Both the position numbers and the translations under genes were made by a program. A stretch of DNA of 64,000 nt from Polytrichum commune. Its lineage: Eukaryota > Streptophyta > Polytrichopsida > Polytrichales > Polytrichaceae. Below are positions 13,261 to 25,764 of this stretch, piece by piece. Within the stretch, counting starts at the first letter, position 1. Each line of letters starts with the position of its first letter. The notes under the pieces are model-generated. The model saw only the letters and a program-made list of their open reading frames with translations, was not told the DNA's origin and did not search any database. The DNA is taken from contig OX485807.1 in the NCBI GenBank assembly GCA_950295325.1, positions 20,493,666 through 20,557,665 on the forward strand. The letters are read 5' to 3'.

Positions 13261-13400
13261 CTTGAGAGCATTCTCGCATCGATCGAGCTCAAACTCTTGA
13301 GAGCATTCTCGCATCGATCGAGCTCAAACTCTTGAGAGCATTCTCGCATCAATCGAGCTCAAACTTTTGAGAGCATTCTTGCATCGATCGAGCTCAAACT
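13261..13400. repeat. Four head-to-tail 35-bp repeats with a palindromic core
   Basis: Units start at 13261, 13296, 13331 and 13366. Units 1 and 2 are identical, while units 3 and 4 differ by one to a few bases. Each contains TTGAGAGCATTCTCGCATCG and GATCGAGCTCAAACT. The unit junction forms a short stem, CTCAA-act-cTTGAG, so the array is a chain of possible hairpins. Confidence 0.9.
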
Positions 13401-13689
13401 GTTGAGAGCTCGAGTCTTGAGTTTCAAGGAAGCAACGAGCCTTCTTACTTGGCATACAACGTTTAGATGGCGCCTTGATGGATCCCCGTGTGGAATGACT
13501 ATGGCCGATTCACAGTCTTGTTTGCCAAGCTTTTTGTCAAAATCGTAAACTACTTCGTGGAGGTAACTTAAGAATGGTTGAGAGTTTGCATTTGTTAATT
13601 GGGTTTTGTGGAGCTCCAAGCCGATGAGTGTACAAGCATTCTTTGGCTTGTCATGAATACTTCTTTGTGTACGTCTTCTTTATGCTCGA

Positions 13690-14490
13690 GAACAAGTTGA
13701 GAGCTCGAGGGAAGGAGGCTTCTCATCGGTAGGGAGCCTCTTATGCATTCTTGTTCACTCAAACCCACTTACACATGAGTTGTCAACATGAAAGCTTGGA
13801 CTTATGAGGCCTTGATGGATTCTACATGGAACGGCTACAATAAGCTCTCTGTCATTTTTGACAAGCTCTACATAGAAATTTTAAGCTACCTCTATAAGGT
13901 AGCTTAACGATTGTGGAGAGTCCAAGCTATTTATTTTGTGGACCCCAAGCCAATGGGATTTCAAGCATATTTTTTTTGACTTGTCCTGAATGCTTCTTTG
14001 TTTAGTAACATTCCCCCCATTGATGTCTCACTTTGAGGATAGCCACTTCATACTTGCTCAAACTAAGAAAAGCTTGAAACTGATCAAACTCTCCATAACT
14101 TGAGCCTTGGATGAAAGATTTCTCAACTCCAAGTATTGGACACCCAAAAACCACAGGTTCAAGCTGTCAACTTAACCTCTAGTGAGAAGAGGGCATTATT
14201 TGACAAACCAAATATGCTTGAGAGCCCATGGGCTTGGGACCCATGGAACTAGAGATCGAGCTCTCAATGGTTCATAACCTACCTTATAGAGGTAGCTTAG
14301 GAATTTGACAAAGAACTCTCACACAGGATCCATCAAGCGCCAACTAAGCGTATTAAGCCCTCAAGTAAAAAGGTCAAGCTCTCAAGTTCAGAATACTTGT
14401 GTAAAGTGGATTTGAATGAACACACATGCGTAAGAAGCTCCTTGCCAATGAGAGAACCTCTTTCTTTGAGCTCTCAACCCAAGCTCTACC
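13690..14490. repeat. Large imperfect inverted repeat
   Basis: The left arm (about 13690-13915) reappears inverted at about 14274-14490. The clearest match is CTACCTCTATAAGGTAG at 13887 against CTACCTTATAGAGGTAG at 14278. Others are GAGCCTCTTATGC and TTCACTCAAACCCACTT against their inverted counterparts around 14400-14445. GGCGCCTTGATGGATCC at about 13469 also pairs with GGATCCATCAAGCGCC at about 14327. It may be a foldback element; no target duplication was found. Confidence 0.6.
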
Positions 14491-15206
14491 ATAAAGGGCC
14501 CTTAAGTAGGACACTATTTTGTCTAATTAGTGTGGGATATCAAAAGTACAATAATATCACATTAATCAATCACATCAAACTGTCACATTGAATTAATGCC
14601 AAGGAGCCATATTAGCGTTGCAATTTTCAATATTTTAGTTATATGTTGCGACACCTGCAAGTTTGCATGGGCATGTGTTCATTCAAGTTTAGTGAATTGA
14701 AATCAGCTAAATGTTGAGTTAGCACTAAGAAGATATCAAACTTTGAACTCTATGTATCACCACGGACATTGATTAGCTGCATTTCTAGATGTATGAGTTA
14801 CATGTTGTTATAACTTTTTACAGAAAGTATCTGTCTTTGATTACAACACCTATTGTCACATACCACTAAGATAAAGATGTCCAATTGAGAAGAGTGACCA
14901 CATAAGGTATGTGAGCTTATAACAAACTCCTATTCCACAAACATATGTGGTTGATGGATGATTTACAAATTGTCTCATGCGGTTAGCAATTGTGGATCAT
15001 GAATATTGTTGTTTCAATGACTATTAAGTTTGATATGCAATAGTTATAAGAGGTCACACTAAAGATTATGCTTTCTCTTTCAACGGTCACATAGGCCCTC
15101 TTAGTTGTGTTTAATATTGAATCCAGAATGATTAGCTCATAGTCTAATCCCATTGCAACATGTGTTTGAACCTAACTAAACACCTTGGCATATACCACTC
15201 AAATAA

Positions 15207-15528
15207 GGTATGTGGGTGTTATTTGGAGTTTTGTGTTATCCAACTTCTACAAATCAAATTTGCACATTGAAACTTGTGTTGCATTAGCAAATCTATGATG
15301 AAGCATATCCAAAAATCGAATTGAAAATCAAAATTCCTTTGATTTAGTTATGATTATCAAAATTGCACGTGTGCTAATTCTTTTAATGAATACCTAGGTC
15401 GCCCCAAATGTGTGTTCATTATTGCGTTGAGACTTGTTGATGTATTTTGAAGATGTAGTCTAATCTCTTTTGAACACATGTTTTGTTGGGTTTTGTTCTT
15501 AATTCTAACCTAACCACACATTGCTCAA
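15207..15528 (-). mobile_element. MITE family 1, copy D (right end truncated)
   Basis: It begins with the full family terminus GGTATGTGGGTGTTATTTGG, preceded by TAA. It shares ACTTGTGTTGCATTAGCAAA and the following AATC-TATGATGAAGC region with copies C and F. Similarity fades near 15528, where the right terminal repeat is missing. Confidence 0.65.
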
Positions 15529-16369
15529 GGGTTGTTTACACTAGGGGTGTTGTGGTTGTGAATGTGGTTTTGGTTTGATTTCTTTGGAGGTTCTATTTTC
15601 ATGGAAAGACCATAATAAATGCTTACCTCCTTAACGACCACCAACCCCCCTACTCCGCGTGTGGTCAACCATCCTTGGGGTAGTTGTTCATGCTCATGTG
15701 GCATCAATATAGAGCTTCAAGGCCAAGGCCCAGAGAGAAAGTTGAGGATACCACCACTTTAACACTACAATCCAAAGCCAACAAGAATGATAATCACTTT
15801 GATTTCATTTTGAACGCAAGACCTAAACTGAAAAAAGATTACGATTTAGAAGACACACCTTACTACCATCAATGGAAATCACAACCGCAAGGATCCGAAC
15901 ATGACAAGTGTAAATGAAAAGAAAATGATAGTTGCTGTTAATTATGATGGTTAACCACAACCACAACCTTCTTTTTATTGTAAATGACCCTTCAAATACA
16001 AGTGTCCGATTAAGAGAAATAACAGAAAAGAAAAACTTGTTCCTCATATACATCTCCATAAGACTATGTAGTGTTCGATTAAGGCTCACTTACAATACTT
16101 ATTATCCTCCTCCTCCTAAACCCTAAACTAATTTTGGGTCAATGAATGGGGAGAATCAACCACTACACTGACAATCCCACTTAGCGTGTGTTACTCTTTG
16201 GAGGTACGCGATGCAATAAAGTCTTTATTCATGACTCCAATTTCTACTAACGAAAGTTCAATAGATTGTTCGGACATTATTAAACAAAACTGACTTTCCT
16301 TGGTAGAATATCACACACTCTCATTAGATAGTAATACGCACTACTTGGGATAATCAGTGTAGTTGTAGA
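15529..16369. other. Spacer without supported genes
   Basis: Only short frames. A fragment around 16000-16090 (AGTGTCCGATTAAG) resembles pieces of MITE family 1. Confidence 0.45.
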
Positions 16370-16535
16370 CGAGCGGCTTGAAATCCAAGACTTCAGGAGA
16401 GCCACCGATCATTCTAGAGGAATCTGGAGAACATACCTGAAACACTTATTAAAGAAAACCGGAATGATGTCAACATGTAACTGGTTGGACTCGGAAACAC
16501 ACCAGGATCTTGACCCATCATGCCCGAAAATCTCC
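16370..16535 (+). repeat. Dispersed repeat family 3, copy 1
   Basis: It shares CTAGAGGAATCT, ATGATGTCAACATGTAAC and GGTTGGACT in the same order with 53578-53795. The first part also matches the inverted copy at 43905-44030. The family is not recognised. Confidence 0.65.
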
Positions 16536-16597
16536 ATGCTCAAAAATCTCCATGCCCAGCGTTTTGACCCGTCATCCATGTGGCAAATGGACATGGG

Positions 16598-16620
16598 CAC
16601 TGTGTATATAGAGAGAGTGC
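16598..16620 (+). promoter_or_regulatory. TATA-like element ahead of a GC-richer stretch
   Basis: TGTATATAGAGAGAGTGCGG lies directly downstream of the family-3 repeat. About 400 bp of clearly higher GC content (to about 17000) follows, with GCTGCTGCTGC and GCAGCAGCAGC runs. No long reading frame follows on the plus strand. It may drive a non-coding transcript or be chance. Confidence 0.2.
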
Positions 16621-19600
16621 GGGTGAAATGAGGAGCTCATCAGAGCTCTAAATAAATTCTGCCACTTCTGGGGATTGGCATGCAGATCAGATGCTGCGGC
16701 GGAGTCACGTACAATAAGTTCATAAATTCCCAAGTTGCTGGTGCTGCTGCTGCTTTGTCTCTCGGTCTTCAAATTTCCCCGTATTCATGATGCTTTTGCA
16801 GATCTTGTTGTGAGTTCGTAGTCAAGGGTGTGTAGAGGAGAAAGCGCGCGGCCCATTCAATGTGTCACTGAAGTGCTCCATCATGAACTTGGCAGTGAAA
16901 CTTGGCAGTGAATGCAGGCGCAAACCGGTGCAGATAAGTTAACGGAGGAGCAGCAGCAGCTGCGCGGCCGTACAATTCATTCCCATCAAGAGCTCCCTGT
17001 CAGTCGTTTTTACTCCCGCATATAATGTGTTGCTTAATAAACCTTCATGACATTCATTCTTGGGAGTTCTTAAGTTACTGGTTGTTTTTTTTTCGTGAAT
17101 TATGATGCATGGATATCAAGAAATCGTGAGGTGGGTTCATTTAAGGCAAATTATTGCGGACTCATTAAGTCGGGAGATTTGGGAGGATATCCCTGCTCTT
17201 TGTACGAGTAGAGTGGAGTAGTGCGGACCCTGGAGTAGTTTCAAGAATGCGTATGGGATACGTACGCTTCAGAATATTTCGTCAATGTACTTCATGAGAT
17301 TCTTCGCAGTTCTTATGGGTTACATGTATTGCGAATAATAGATGTATAAAGTAGGCATTCATCATGAAAACTGTTGCGCATTGATTAAAATGTGAGATTT
17401 GGGAGGAAGTTCTTGTTTTTTTTGATAAATATATATACACATGTGTTGGAGTAGGGTGGAGTAGGCATGTGTAAACTTCATAAGTTTAGGTACTCATCTT
17501 CTATGTATTTGTGTATAACTTGTGCAAAAGAAATTCAAACCTAAAAATGAACATTTTTTGGAGACGTGAAATTTTCTCAGATGAATATGACCCAAAAGAT
17601 GTTGATGGATTTCGTTGTGCAAATGAGCTCCAAAATTTGTTGATTGAACAATTTCTTCAAGTTTGAACATCCCACATCTTTTGGAAAAGCTTGTTGATTT
17701 GATTTATATATTTTTTATATCATATGCATATAGACTTCGAAATCACAACATGTTTTTATGAAGGACATACAACGCTTGATTGCATGAATCTTTTTAGTAT
17801 GTTTTCTTCCTTAGAGCTTGACTCGGAGGCCCATGGTATGCATTCTTTGTAAATCACTCCTATCACATGCCTTCACATGGTAAGAAACAACCCCTCTATA
17901 TGTGTACATGCAAAACCTAATTTTAAAATTCATGTGCACATGCATAATAAGCTTTTGAATTTTTTAATATAAATATACTTTTATTAATCTTTCATTTTTT
18001 TACATACCAAAAAATATGTAAACCATAGTAGTATTTTTGTTGCTTTGATTCCTTTTCAAGATACCCAATTTTAGAACTAATTAGAACAATTTGGAGCCCT
18101 TCTCAAAAGATCATCTCAACCTTGTTATCAGTTGTTCATGTCATTCCTTCCTTGTAAGTTCCCACACCTCTCTCAAATCCCTCAAAAGTGTATGGCAACA
18201 ATTTCGGGGGCTATGTGTGTAGTTACTCCAGAGTAGGAAATAGGACACATGCATACCATTGTTCGTATAAATTACGTAACCAAAATGATTATTGGACCAC
18301 ATCATTTCTCAAAAATATACATAATCAACATGTTCATCATATTCTTCTAGTTTCTTACCCCCCAATAATTTTTTTTTTCATTGTGCATGTTTCAAAAACA
18401 TAAAAATCACTCCCACATGCATTAATGATTTTTAACAAATATTTTGTGCATAATTACTTTTAAATCCTAGTTTTACGACAAGTTGTTGATCGAAATTGCT
18501 AAGCTACATTATGAAGGTTGCGATTCACGTAGGAATGTCAAGGGGAGGATGCCAAGAATGTGAGCTCTTGTTGTGTGGGCTTGAGGCGATGGGATTTCAA
18601 GTATCCTTTGTATGATAAAAACCTCCCATTAAACAGTGGGAAGTCACACTTGCTCAAAGTGTTGAGAGCCTAAGGATTAGTCAAGCTCTTGATAAGGATC
18701 AGTCAAGCACTTGATAGCTCTTGATAAATTGAGCTTAGGATCAAGTAAGCTTGTCTAATTTGAAAACCAACCTCCCAAAATTGCACTTTTGAGAACTCAA
18801 CTCGAGCTCATGTGTAAAAGGGGGCCTCAGTACAAGTGTCTTTCTTTGACACCTTTAAATTCTCTTCGGTCTAAGCTTGCCTTGGTGTGCATCTGGTCGT
18901 TGTATTTCTGTTTCATACTTAAGGAATAGTGACCTCAAAATGGACACCAACTATAAAGTGGTCAAAATCTCCTAATTTGCAACACTCCTCTTCATTTTGG
19001 AATGCAAACCTAGGAAGATTGCACATCGGAAACTATTTAAATCACGCGTTAGTTTCGGGTCACACACTTTTAGATGCGTGCACTCCAACACTCAAAGTTG
19101 TTATTGTTCGTACCTGAAGGCCCTCGTATGCATCTCACTATATAAGGTATGTGGGCCTTATATGATCATTCTTCTTAATCCGACATCTGTAATTCAGTGA
19201 TACAATATATGGCAATGCTTGTAATTAGAACAGACACCAAATACTAGACACATATCATGACGAGATCGGACTACGTGCTCATAATGCAAACACTAAAGTG
19301 AGATCGATAGTCAACTCACTTGGATAGGCCTATATATACGACCCGGTTAACTAAGGAAATAGAATCCTTGCTTGGACTTCTTCTAACTTTTGCCTCTGAA
19401 CTCCGATTCTGGAAATTGAAACGGCGATCTTCGTGATTCACAACTGTGGACCGGATCGCACGATTGCCAGTCCGATCCAATGGCCACAATCGTGTGCGGA
19501 GTGGCCACTACCTTATAGCTAGGGCTCACACACCCACCCATTTTTGTACGGGGTCGTTTCGGACTCTGATCCACAGTGGTGACGAGAGGCACCGTCAGTG

Positions 19601-19678
19601 CAGGAGAATTGGCTGGCTATGGTGGGAAGTACTGGCTCTTCCCAAGGCCCAACAGTGTTTGTAAGTTAGGCTTCAATC
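16620..19678. other. Spacer without supported genes
   Basis: An imperfect duplication (AGATTTGGGAGGA...GTGGAGTAG) lies at about 17165-17222 and 17397-17465. Around 18650-18830 many TTGAGAGC / GAGCTC motifs recall the inverted-repeat region at 13.4-14.5 kb. A TATA-like CCTATATATACG at about 19328 has no gene behind it. Confidence 0.4.
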
Positions 19679-20765
19679 AAGCCCACCTCACAGACAGCCA
19701 TCTCAAACCCACCGACGAGGAGGATAACCCCCGGGGTGGCAACTAGTGGAAAACAATTTGTAACATATAATCCATCCATATTGTCCTTGTACATTCATAC
19801 CAAAGAACAATTTTACAGAACTTATAATGGAGTGATGTAGAGCACATTGAGACCGTTCATAATACGTAATAATTTTTTGATTTGAACATGTCTGTGTATC
19901 GTAATACATGAGTAATTTGAAAATAATGTGGGCTTCCTCTTGGACAGGGGGCTAGTCCATAATCTGGTCTTCATGATACTTAATTATAATTTATGTAGTC
20001 TACAAAATTTTGAAGATATGTAGATTATTTTGGCTTGTAAGCCCTAACCCTAACTCTCTTCCCGACTTCTCTCGGTGGCTTCTCTCCCGCTTCTCTTCTA
20101 AAACTCTTCAACCCCTCTTCGATAGTTGAAAGTTGTAGATTATTTGAAACATGATCTAGATTGTATGTACGATTATGTGTACATAATCGATGCCTTTGTG
20201 AAATTTTTGGACGAGCCCGCTATAGTTATCTGTTTGAGTTGCCACCCTGGGGGATAACCACTTCCCTCAAGCTTTAGTTACACAGTGCAAACACCATCCC
20301 TTCACGCATTGGTAATAGGTGCTATTGAGTTGTTGGATTTAACGCGTTTTAAGTTCTAGCTTGTTAGCAGTTGGAAGACGATTCTAACGCGCCAAAGTAT
20401 GTCTTATTTGAACTCTGCGTGCAAAAGTTGTGAGGATTCAAAGTGGTATTGGGAGATGGTCTAAACCCGCTCTAAAACCATAACATGCACTTGATGTTTA
20501 ATGATCCCACCTCACAGATAGCCATCTTAAGCCCACCGATGACGATGAGAGTATCACTTTTCTCAAGCTTTAATTACATGGTGTGAACACCACCCCTTCA
20601 AGCATTGATAATAGGTGCTATTTAGTGGTTAGATTTAACAAGTCTTGGAAGACGGTTCCAACGCACCAAAGTATGTCTTGTTTGAACTTTGCATGCAAAA
20701 GTTGTAAGGTTTCAAAGTGGTACTAGTAGATGGCCTAAACTTGGTCTAAGACCAAAACATGCACT
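19679..20765. repeat. Diverged tandem duplication; first copy interrupted by an insertion
   Basis: Copy 1 is 19679-19729 plus 20252-20488. Copy 2 is about 20504-20765. Shared blocks include CCCACCTCACAGA(C/T)AGCCATCT, CTCAAGCTTTA(G/A)TTACA, AATAGGTGCTATT, CAAAGTATGTCTT and ACATGCACTTGATGTTT. The break in copy 1 coincides exactly with the hAT-like element. Confidence 0.8.
19730..20251. mobile_element. Non-autonomous hAT-like element, 522 bp
   Basis: The ends are CCCGGGGTGGCAACT and AGTTGCCACCCTGGG, inverted and matching at all but one position. Perfect 8-bp direct repeats GGATAACC flank it at 19722-19729 and 20252-20259. An 8-bp target duplication with (C)AGGGGTGGCAA-type ends is the pattern of hAT transposons. 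No transposase frame is present inside. The duplicated neighbour at 20504-20765 lacks the insertion. Confidence 0.8.
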
Positions 20766-23010
20766 TGATGTTTGAAGGTGGTGGACATTCTTAGATTTAT
20801 CATAATAATTTATAATTAGTTCTTGTGTAAGATTTTAGGGTGTTGGTTCTGGGTGGGGAGTTGATTGTAGCATCACTTATCTTACAAACCCAAAACTTTG
20901 GGTGTTTAAGAGTTAAGTAAGAGTGCATATAACAATGACATCACTACTAGGGAAACCAACACTTTGTGGATATTTATACGTGCGTTTTTTTTTTTTGGAA
21001 ATGAAATGTTGCGATTGTGTTTTGAGGAAGATCCTTAATCACTAGTATGGAGTCCAAAGGCAAGATGGGGGTTCCTAACTCTTTCAAACTCATGGGGTCA
21101 CATATCGTAGGAGCGAGGCTAAAAAATCATTAAAGCAACAATCTCTTTAAATACATATTGGATGAAAACAATTTGTGAGGATTATCTAAGTTATTTTTGA
21201 GAATTTCATCAAAAAAATTTCAAAAAATATATATTGAAGTAGGCGACGTCTTATAAGAATGATGGAGATAGCATGACATCACGCTTAGTTTGTTGCTCAT
21301 GGGTCCAAGGTCTAATCTTTCAAAAGTCCATTACTATGGCTCCAAGATTTGACAAATTTTGTGCAGAAAAAACAAATCAATTATAGGCAAACTAGAGTAT
21401 GACCGCAAGTTACACACTCCATGCTTAGAGTGGCCTTTGGGGTTCCTAACAAACCCGAATCCATTTGAATGATTGCCAAAAATAAATTTGCATTTATGAA
21501 GCAATGACGCCCATGTATTCATTCACGATTTAACAAGAACTCGACGTGAAGGGAAAATTTCCGGATTGAAAGGGGATCTCTCAAGACCAATTCACCCCCA
21601 AAACTATCAATGGGGGTTTTCAATATCACACTTTTAGGTACAAATCATCAAATTTTTACAAGACAATTTCAATTATGTAACAAATACACCGACCATTCAT
21701 AGTTGAAAATATCAGTTTTAAGCATTTGGGATTCATGTGCGGCATCTTTAGAAGATTGTAGTATTGCAACTTTTATTTCAAAAAAAAATTACATCATTTT
21801 GGAATTCATAAACCCTTTTTTTTTGGATTGGAAAGGTAATATCTTCCTCTAATGTTCCCTTAAAAAACGATAGGTCCCTTTTTCCCACAGCAAACCACCA
21901 CCCACATACTTGTCATGTTTCCCCGAAAAATGGTACATGTATGTGGAAAAAATCAAAAGTACTCCCCTTTTTCACATCCGTGCGGTTGCATCATACCGAG
22001 AACATTTCGATTTCTCTTAAGAAAACCCTAACGTGAGGGCTCTCCCATGGACCGTTTTGAATACGTCGCTCCCTTGATCATTTAGGTGTGACATGAGGCC
22101 ACTAGAAGCAGAGAAGAAGAAAAAAACAATCTCCTAAATCGGTTTAGGGTTTAGTTAACATGTGAACCATAGGGTGGGAGGGCCACTTGTAGTTAACTGC
22201 ACTTGAACCAACTTCTGGGGGTGGACTCTTCATACCATGTATGAACTGATGTGAGTGTAAGGAGGGGTATTATTTGAGGCATTAGGTTACATAGTATACA
22301 TAACATAGAGGTTTTATTTTTCTCTACTGTGTACATTTAAAAAATTTATTTAGGATGTTGAAGTAAAGGTAGGTGTACAAAGGGGGACTTTCCTTTGAGA
22401 GTGGGACCATGTGCGTGATTGACCCCTTCACAAAACCCATGTGTGTAGGATAATTTATGACAAAAACATATAATTATATAGATAAAGCATGTACATGAAA
22501 ACCATAGACTACATAATAGTCTCATGTATACAAGCATTATGAAATCCTAGAGTGAATTGCCTTAATTATGTATACAAAATATAAGCGATTGGGGGGAGAC
22601 ACAATTGTTGTGTATATGCTCATAAACTATTTTTTTGACGAAGTCGTTGGAGCATGACATGTGGGAATGACAAATATCACTTCATGGATGAAAATGTATG
22701 AATTGTTGGGGGGTACAACGTATGTATGAAGGAAATTAGCTCTTCTTCTGAGAAACCTTAGGGGAGCTTTAATGCACACTAACCTCTCCCCCTTAATTCA
22801 CATACTACTTTAAATTAATTATACAAAACTGGATGAAACAATAGCCATCACATATGTACACTTTGTAAGCCATATTCTTATTGAATACCTTTTCTATGCA
22901 CCCATGTAGTATTGTTTGGATTACATTAAGTGCCTTTCCCTGATACGGCCGTCAAGTAGGTTAGTCACTACAACACTTAAATGCTTGAGAAATAGAAGAA
23001 CAAAGTATTT
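20766..23010. other. AT-rich spacer without supported genes
   Basis: No frame above about 65 codons and no recognisable element ends. Confidence 0.45.
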
Positions 23011-23223
23011 GTGAAAACGTCACATGTGAATGTGACATTTGTTTTTCAAGGCCCACTCAGTTCCTAGTCTTATGCAATGCACTTGAACTTTGGGAAAAGG
23101 TGTAGTTGGCGTAAACTTGGGTAGTTGGCAAAAGCTGCCTCCAAAGACCAATTCAAGCCGGCTTTCCTTACATTCAAGAACACGACATATGTGACATTTT
23201 TACGTGCCATGTGACATTTTCAC
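23011..23223. mobile_element. MITE family 2, copy 1 (213 bp)
   Basis: It begins GTGAAAACGTCACATGTGA and ends CCATGTGACATTTTCAC, which are imperfect inverted repeats. The core is shared with 25284-25490 and 26448-26857, including CTGCCTCCAAAGACCAAT, TAGTCTT and TGCACTTGAACTTTG. Superfamily not assigned. Confidence 0.65.
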
Positions 23224-25283
23224 AATTACCGTGCTGAAGGTAGACTAATTGTGTGATGAACAAATTATTCTACACATGATGCTATCATGATGCTAAGTGG
23301 CAAACAAGTTGTATTGTATTAACACTTTACAAATTAACGTAGTGGCACCTAATTCCGGCACTTTTGGCAAGTTTGGGCAGTTAGAGTGATCCAATAAATG
23401 TGTTGATTATCTTGTTGGATTAGGCCTTTAAAGTGAACTTGAAAGTTTCAAATTTTATAATACATGAATCAAATGTCAATTCCGTATAGAATTTCTAAGC
23501 CAAAATATTATGAAACTCATTGTGGTCATATAGGGACATGCATTTGTGCTACCCATCTAGATCATGCCTCCACCTTTTGCGTGGGATAAAGTGCTTCCTA
23601 AACCTCATGATTGAGAGAATATGGGACCACAAGAATATGACACCCTTGCCTATAAGGTCGCGTATACATAAAAGGTTAACGTGGATTAGCATATTGTCAC
23701 TTTAATTCAATGTGACAATGAAATGAAAGTGAATATTGCAATGAACTTGTGGTACACTAACATTTGTAGGGTGCTTTGAATGTTTATGTTTTTATATTAT
23801 TCAAAAAATTGTTGTTAAGGATGCAAGATTGGGATAGAATCTTTGAAGCCAACATAACCGATGGGCGTCAAAGTAGAGTGCATTGGCATTATAACACTAG
23901 CTCAACACTAGAGACATGCAAGGCAAGTCTGCCATGTGTGATATCACTAGTGAATTTCTTACTAACCCCAAAATCACAAGACGGACTAGCACACCCCCCC
24001 CCCTTTCCTTATGGAAAATTTCATGGGAGCACGGAAGTGGAGGAATAGGGGACAATGATATTTTAACTTCTTCCTATCATAGTTGTTGGTTGATGCGGAT
24101 AAAATTCTTGAAAATACAAATAATTGCTGAGGAATAGTCCGAGATGACCCCAAACTACGGATGACAGTGGAAAGGTACCCAAACCGAACAAAGTGGTTGG
24201 TGGTTCGATTCCTGACTATGAAATCATCTCTCTACTTGATGGGAAACTTGTCAGGTGGTCAAATGCATCTTGTGTTCCAAAAATAAAAAAGAGAAAAAGG
24301 GCGAGAAACATGGATTTCACCACTCCTAGGCAAAAACCATCACACACCAGTGACCACACCCTAGTGGAGATAGTGCGACAAATCATAAATTGCAACATTG
24401 TTGATTGCATGTTCATTCCATTTTTAAAAAAATTAAAAAAAATTAAAAAAATCAACTTCCTCTCAACTTCCTATGCTTATTTGATCGCATTTCCTTAGAC
24501 GCCCAAAACCTATTGCATACCTTTTTTGGTCACCAACATTAAGTGGAATATATCTACTACATTTTGTGGGGGGTTCATGAATCGAACTTCGGTGGATTTG
24601 AACTCGTGTCACTTGTGGTGGCATCTACAAAACTCAACCACTGAGACTGAAAGCTTGACATTCCACCGAAAGATTTCAAGAGGGATTTGCAAACAAAATA
24701 GTCTCATTTGATGGACACAAACTCATTATGTTGGGTGTTTGTTACACTTTCAAGCAGACGAGGGCCTGCACCCAACATCTTCAATAAATGGAAATGGCAA
24801 TAATTTAGAATCATATACCAAGGGATAAATAATGTGGTTTGGTTCACCCCTTAAAGTATGAGAGCCTCGTACATGTATTAGTCCCATTAGGTTTTTGGCT
24901 TCCCGGACTTCAAAATCAATTCCATTTCAGTTCATTTCATTTCAATACATTGTAGTACATCTCTTCATTACAAACTCCAAATCTAAGATCATTGTAGATT
25001 GATAATCCTTTAAAAAGAGTCCGTTTTAGGTTCAAAAACCATACTTGAAATGTAACATTTACAATACATTTGCATGAGCTTAATTCTCCTTTAGCAAGTA
25101 TGTTAAAATTCAACTGCTTTTGAGACCTTTGAGAGGTATCACGTATTGGATGATTTGGATTGAAAGGAATGATCTTAACTTTAACAACTTTAGGTGGGAT
25201 GAAAAGAGGCTTTTGAAATTATATAGTAAGGACTTTTGGACTAAGCTTGCATTTCTTGGGAAAATATCTTGCATATAATTTTC
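23224..25283. other. Spacer without supported genes
   Basis: A 101-codon frame at 24193-24498 ends in a poly-lysine-like A-rich run and has no domain. A tRNA-like relic at 24584-24656 is listed separately. Confidence 0.4.
24584..24656 (-). other. Degenerate tRNA-like sequence (possible SINE head)
   Basis: Read on the minus strand, AGTCTCAGTGGTTGAG resembles an A box with a 3-bp D stem. GAGTTCAAATCC resembles a B box, and the spacing between them is within one base of a tRNA. A T-GCC-A anticodon loop lies between them. The acceptor stem pairs only partly and the T stem does not pair, so it is not a functional tRNA. It could be a tRNA pseudogene or the head of a SINE. Confidence 0.3.
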
Positions 25284-25490
25284 GTGAAAATGTCACAGCA
25301 TGTGACTTTTTTCAAGGCCGATTCGGTTTCTAGTCTTGTGAAGTGCACTTGAACTTTGAAAAATAAATTTAGTTGTCAAAACCTCAAGTATTTGGCAAAA
25401 CCTGCCTCCAAAGACCAATCTAAGCCGACATTTCTTGTATTTGATAAAACAACATATGTGATATTTTTATGTGCCATGTGATTTTTTCAC
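25284..25490. mobile_element. MITE family 2, copy 2 (207 bp)
   Basis: It runs from GTGAAAATGTCAC to CCATGTGATTTTTTCAC and is collinear with copy 1 (23011) along its whole length, with scattered substitutions. Confidence 0.65.
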
Positions 25491-25565
25491 AAATAACCAT
25501 GTTCTTGATAGAAGTTGATAATGCATGCGATTGCGATATAACCCTTGATAACTTCCACATGCTTT

Positions 25566-25584
25566 GGGGGGGAGGGGGGGGGGG
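25566..25584 (+). repeat. G-run (G7-A-G11)
   Basis: Uninterrupted guanine runs able in principle to form a G-quadruplex. A second pair of G runs occurs at 25846-25864. Homopolymer length may include assembly error. Confidence 0.7.
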
Positions 25585-25724
25585 TTTAACTTCATGTACT
25601 TTGATGGGTCATGTCCGAGGGGTTCCACTCTGAATGAAACTCTGAATGATGTGTGTGGTTGACTATGAATTAAAACCCCTTATATATGAGAGAATTTTAG
25701 AGGAAAAGGTACATGCTGCTAAAT

Positions 25725-25728
<4 letters not shown>

Positions 25729-25761
<33 letters not shown>
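25729..25761. repeat. (CA)n microsatellite
   Basis: About 16 CA dinucleotides in a row. A (TTG)n run follows at about 25815-25840. Confidence 0.95.

Positions 25762-25764
<3 letters not shown>

Noticed and set aside
13261-13400. 35-bp repeats as a CRISPR array
   Set aside because: The units are head to tail with no unique spacers, in a plant nuclear setting.
20040-20060. CCCTAACCCTAAC as a telomere repeat
   Set aside because: Less than two units, and it lies inside the hAT-like element; too short to mean anything.
24199-24212. GGTTCGATTCC as the B box of a tRNA gene
   Set aside because: The T stem does not pair and no A box lies at the right distance upstream.
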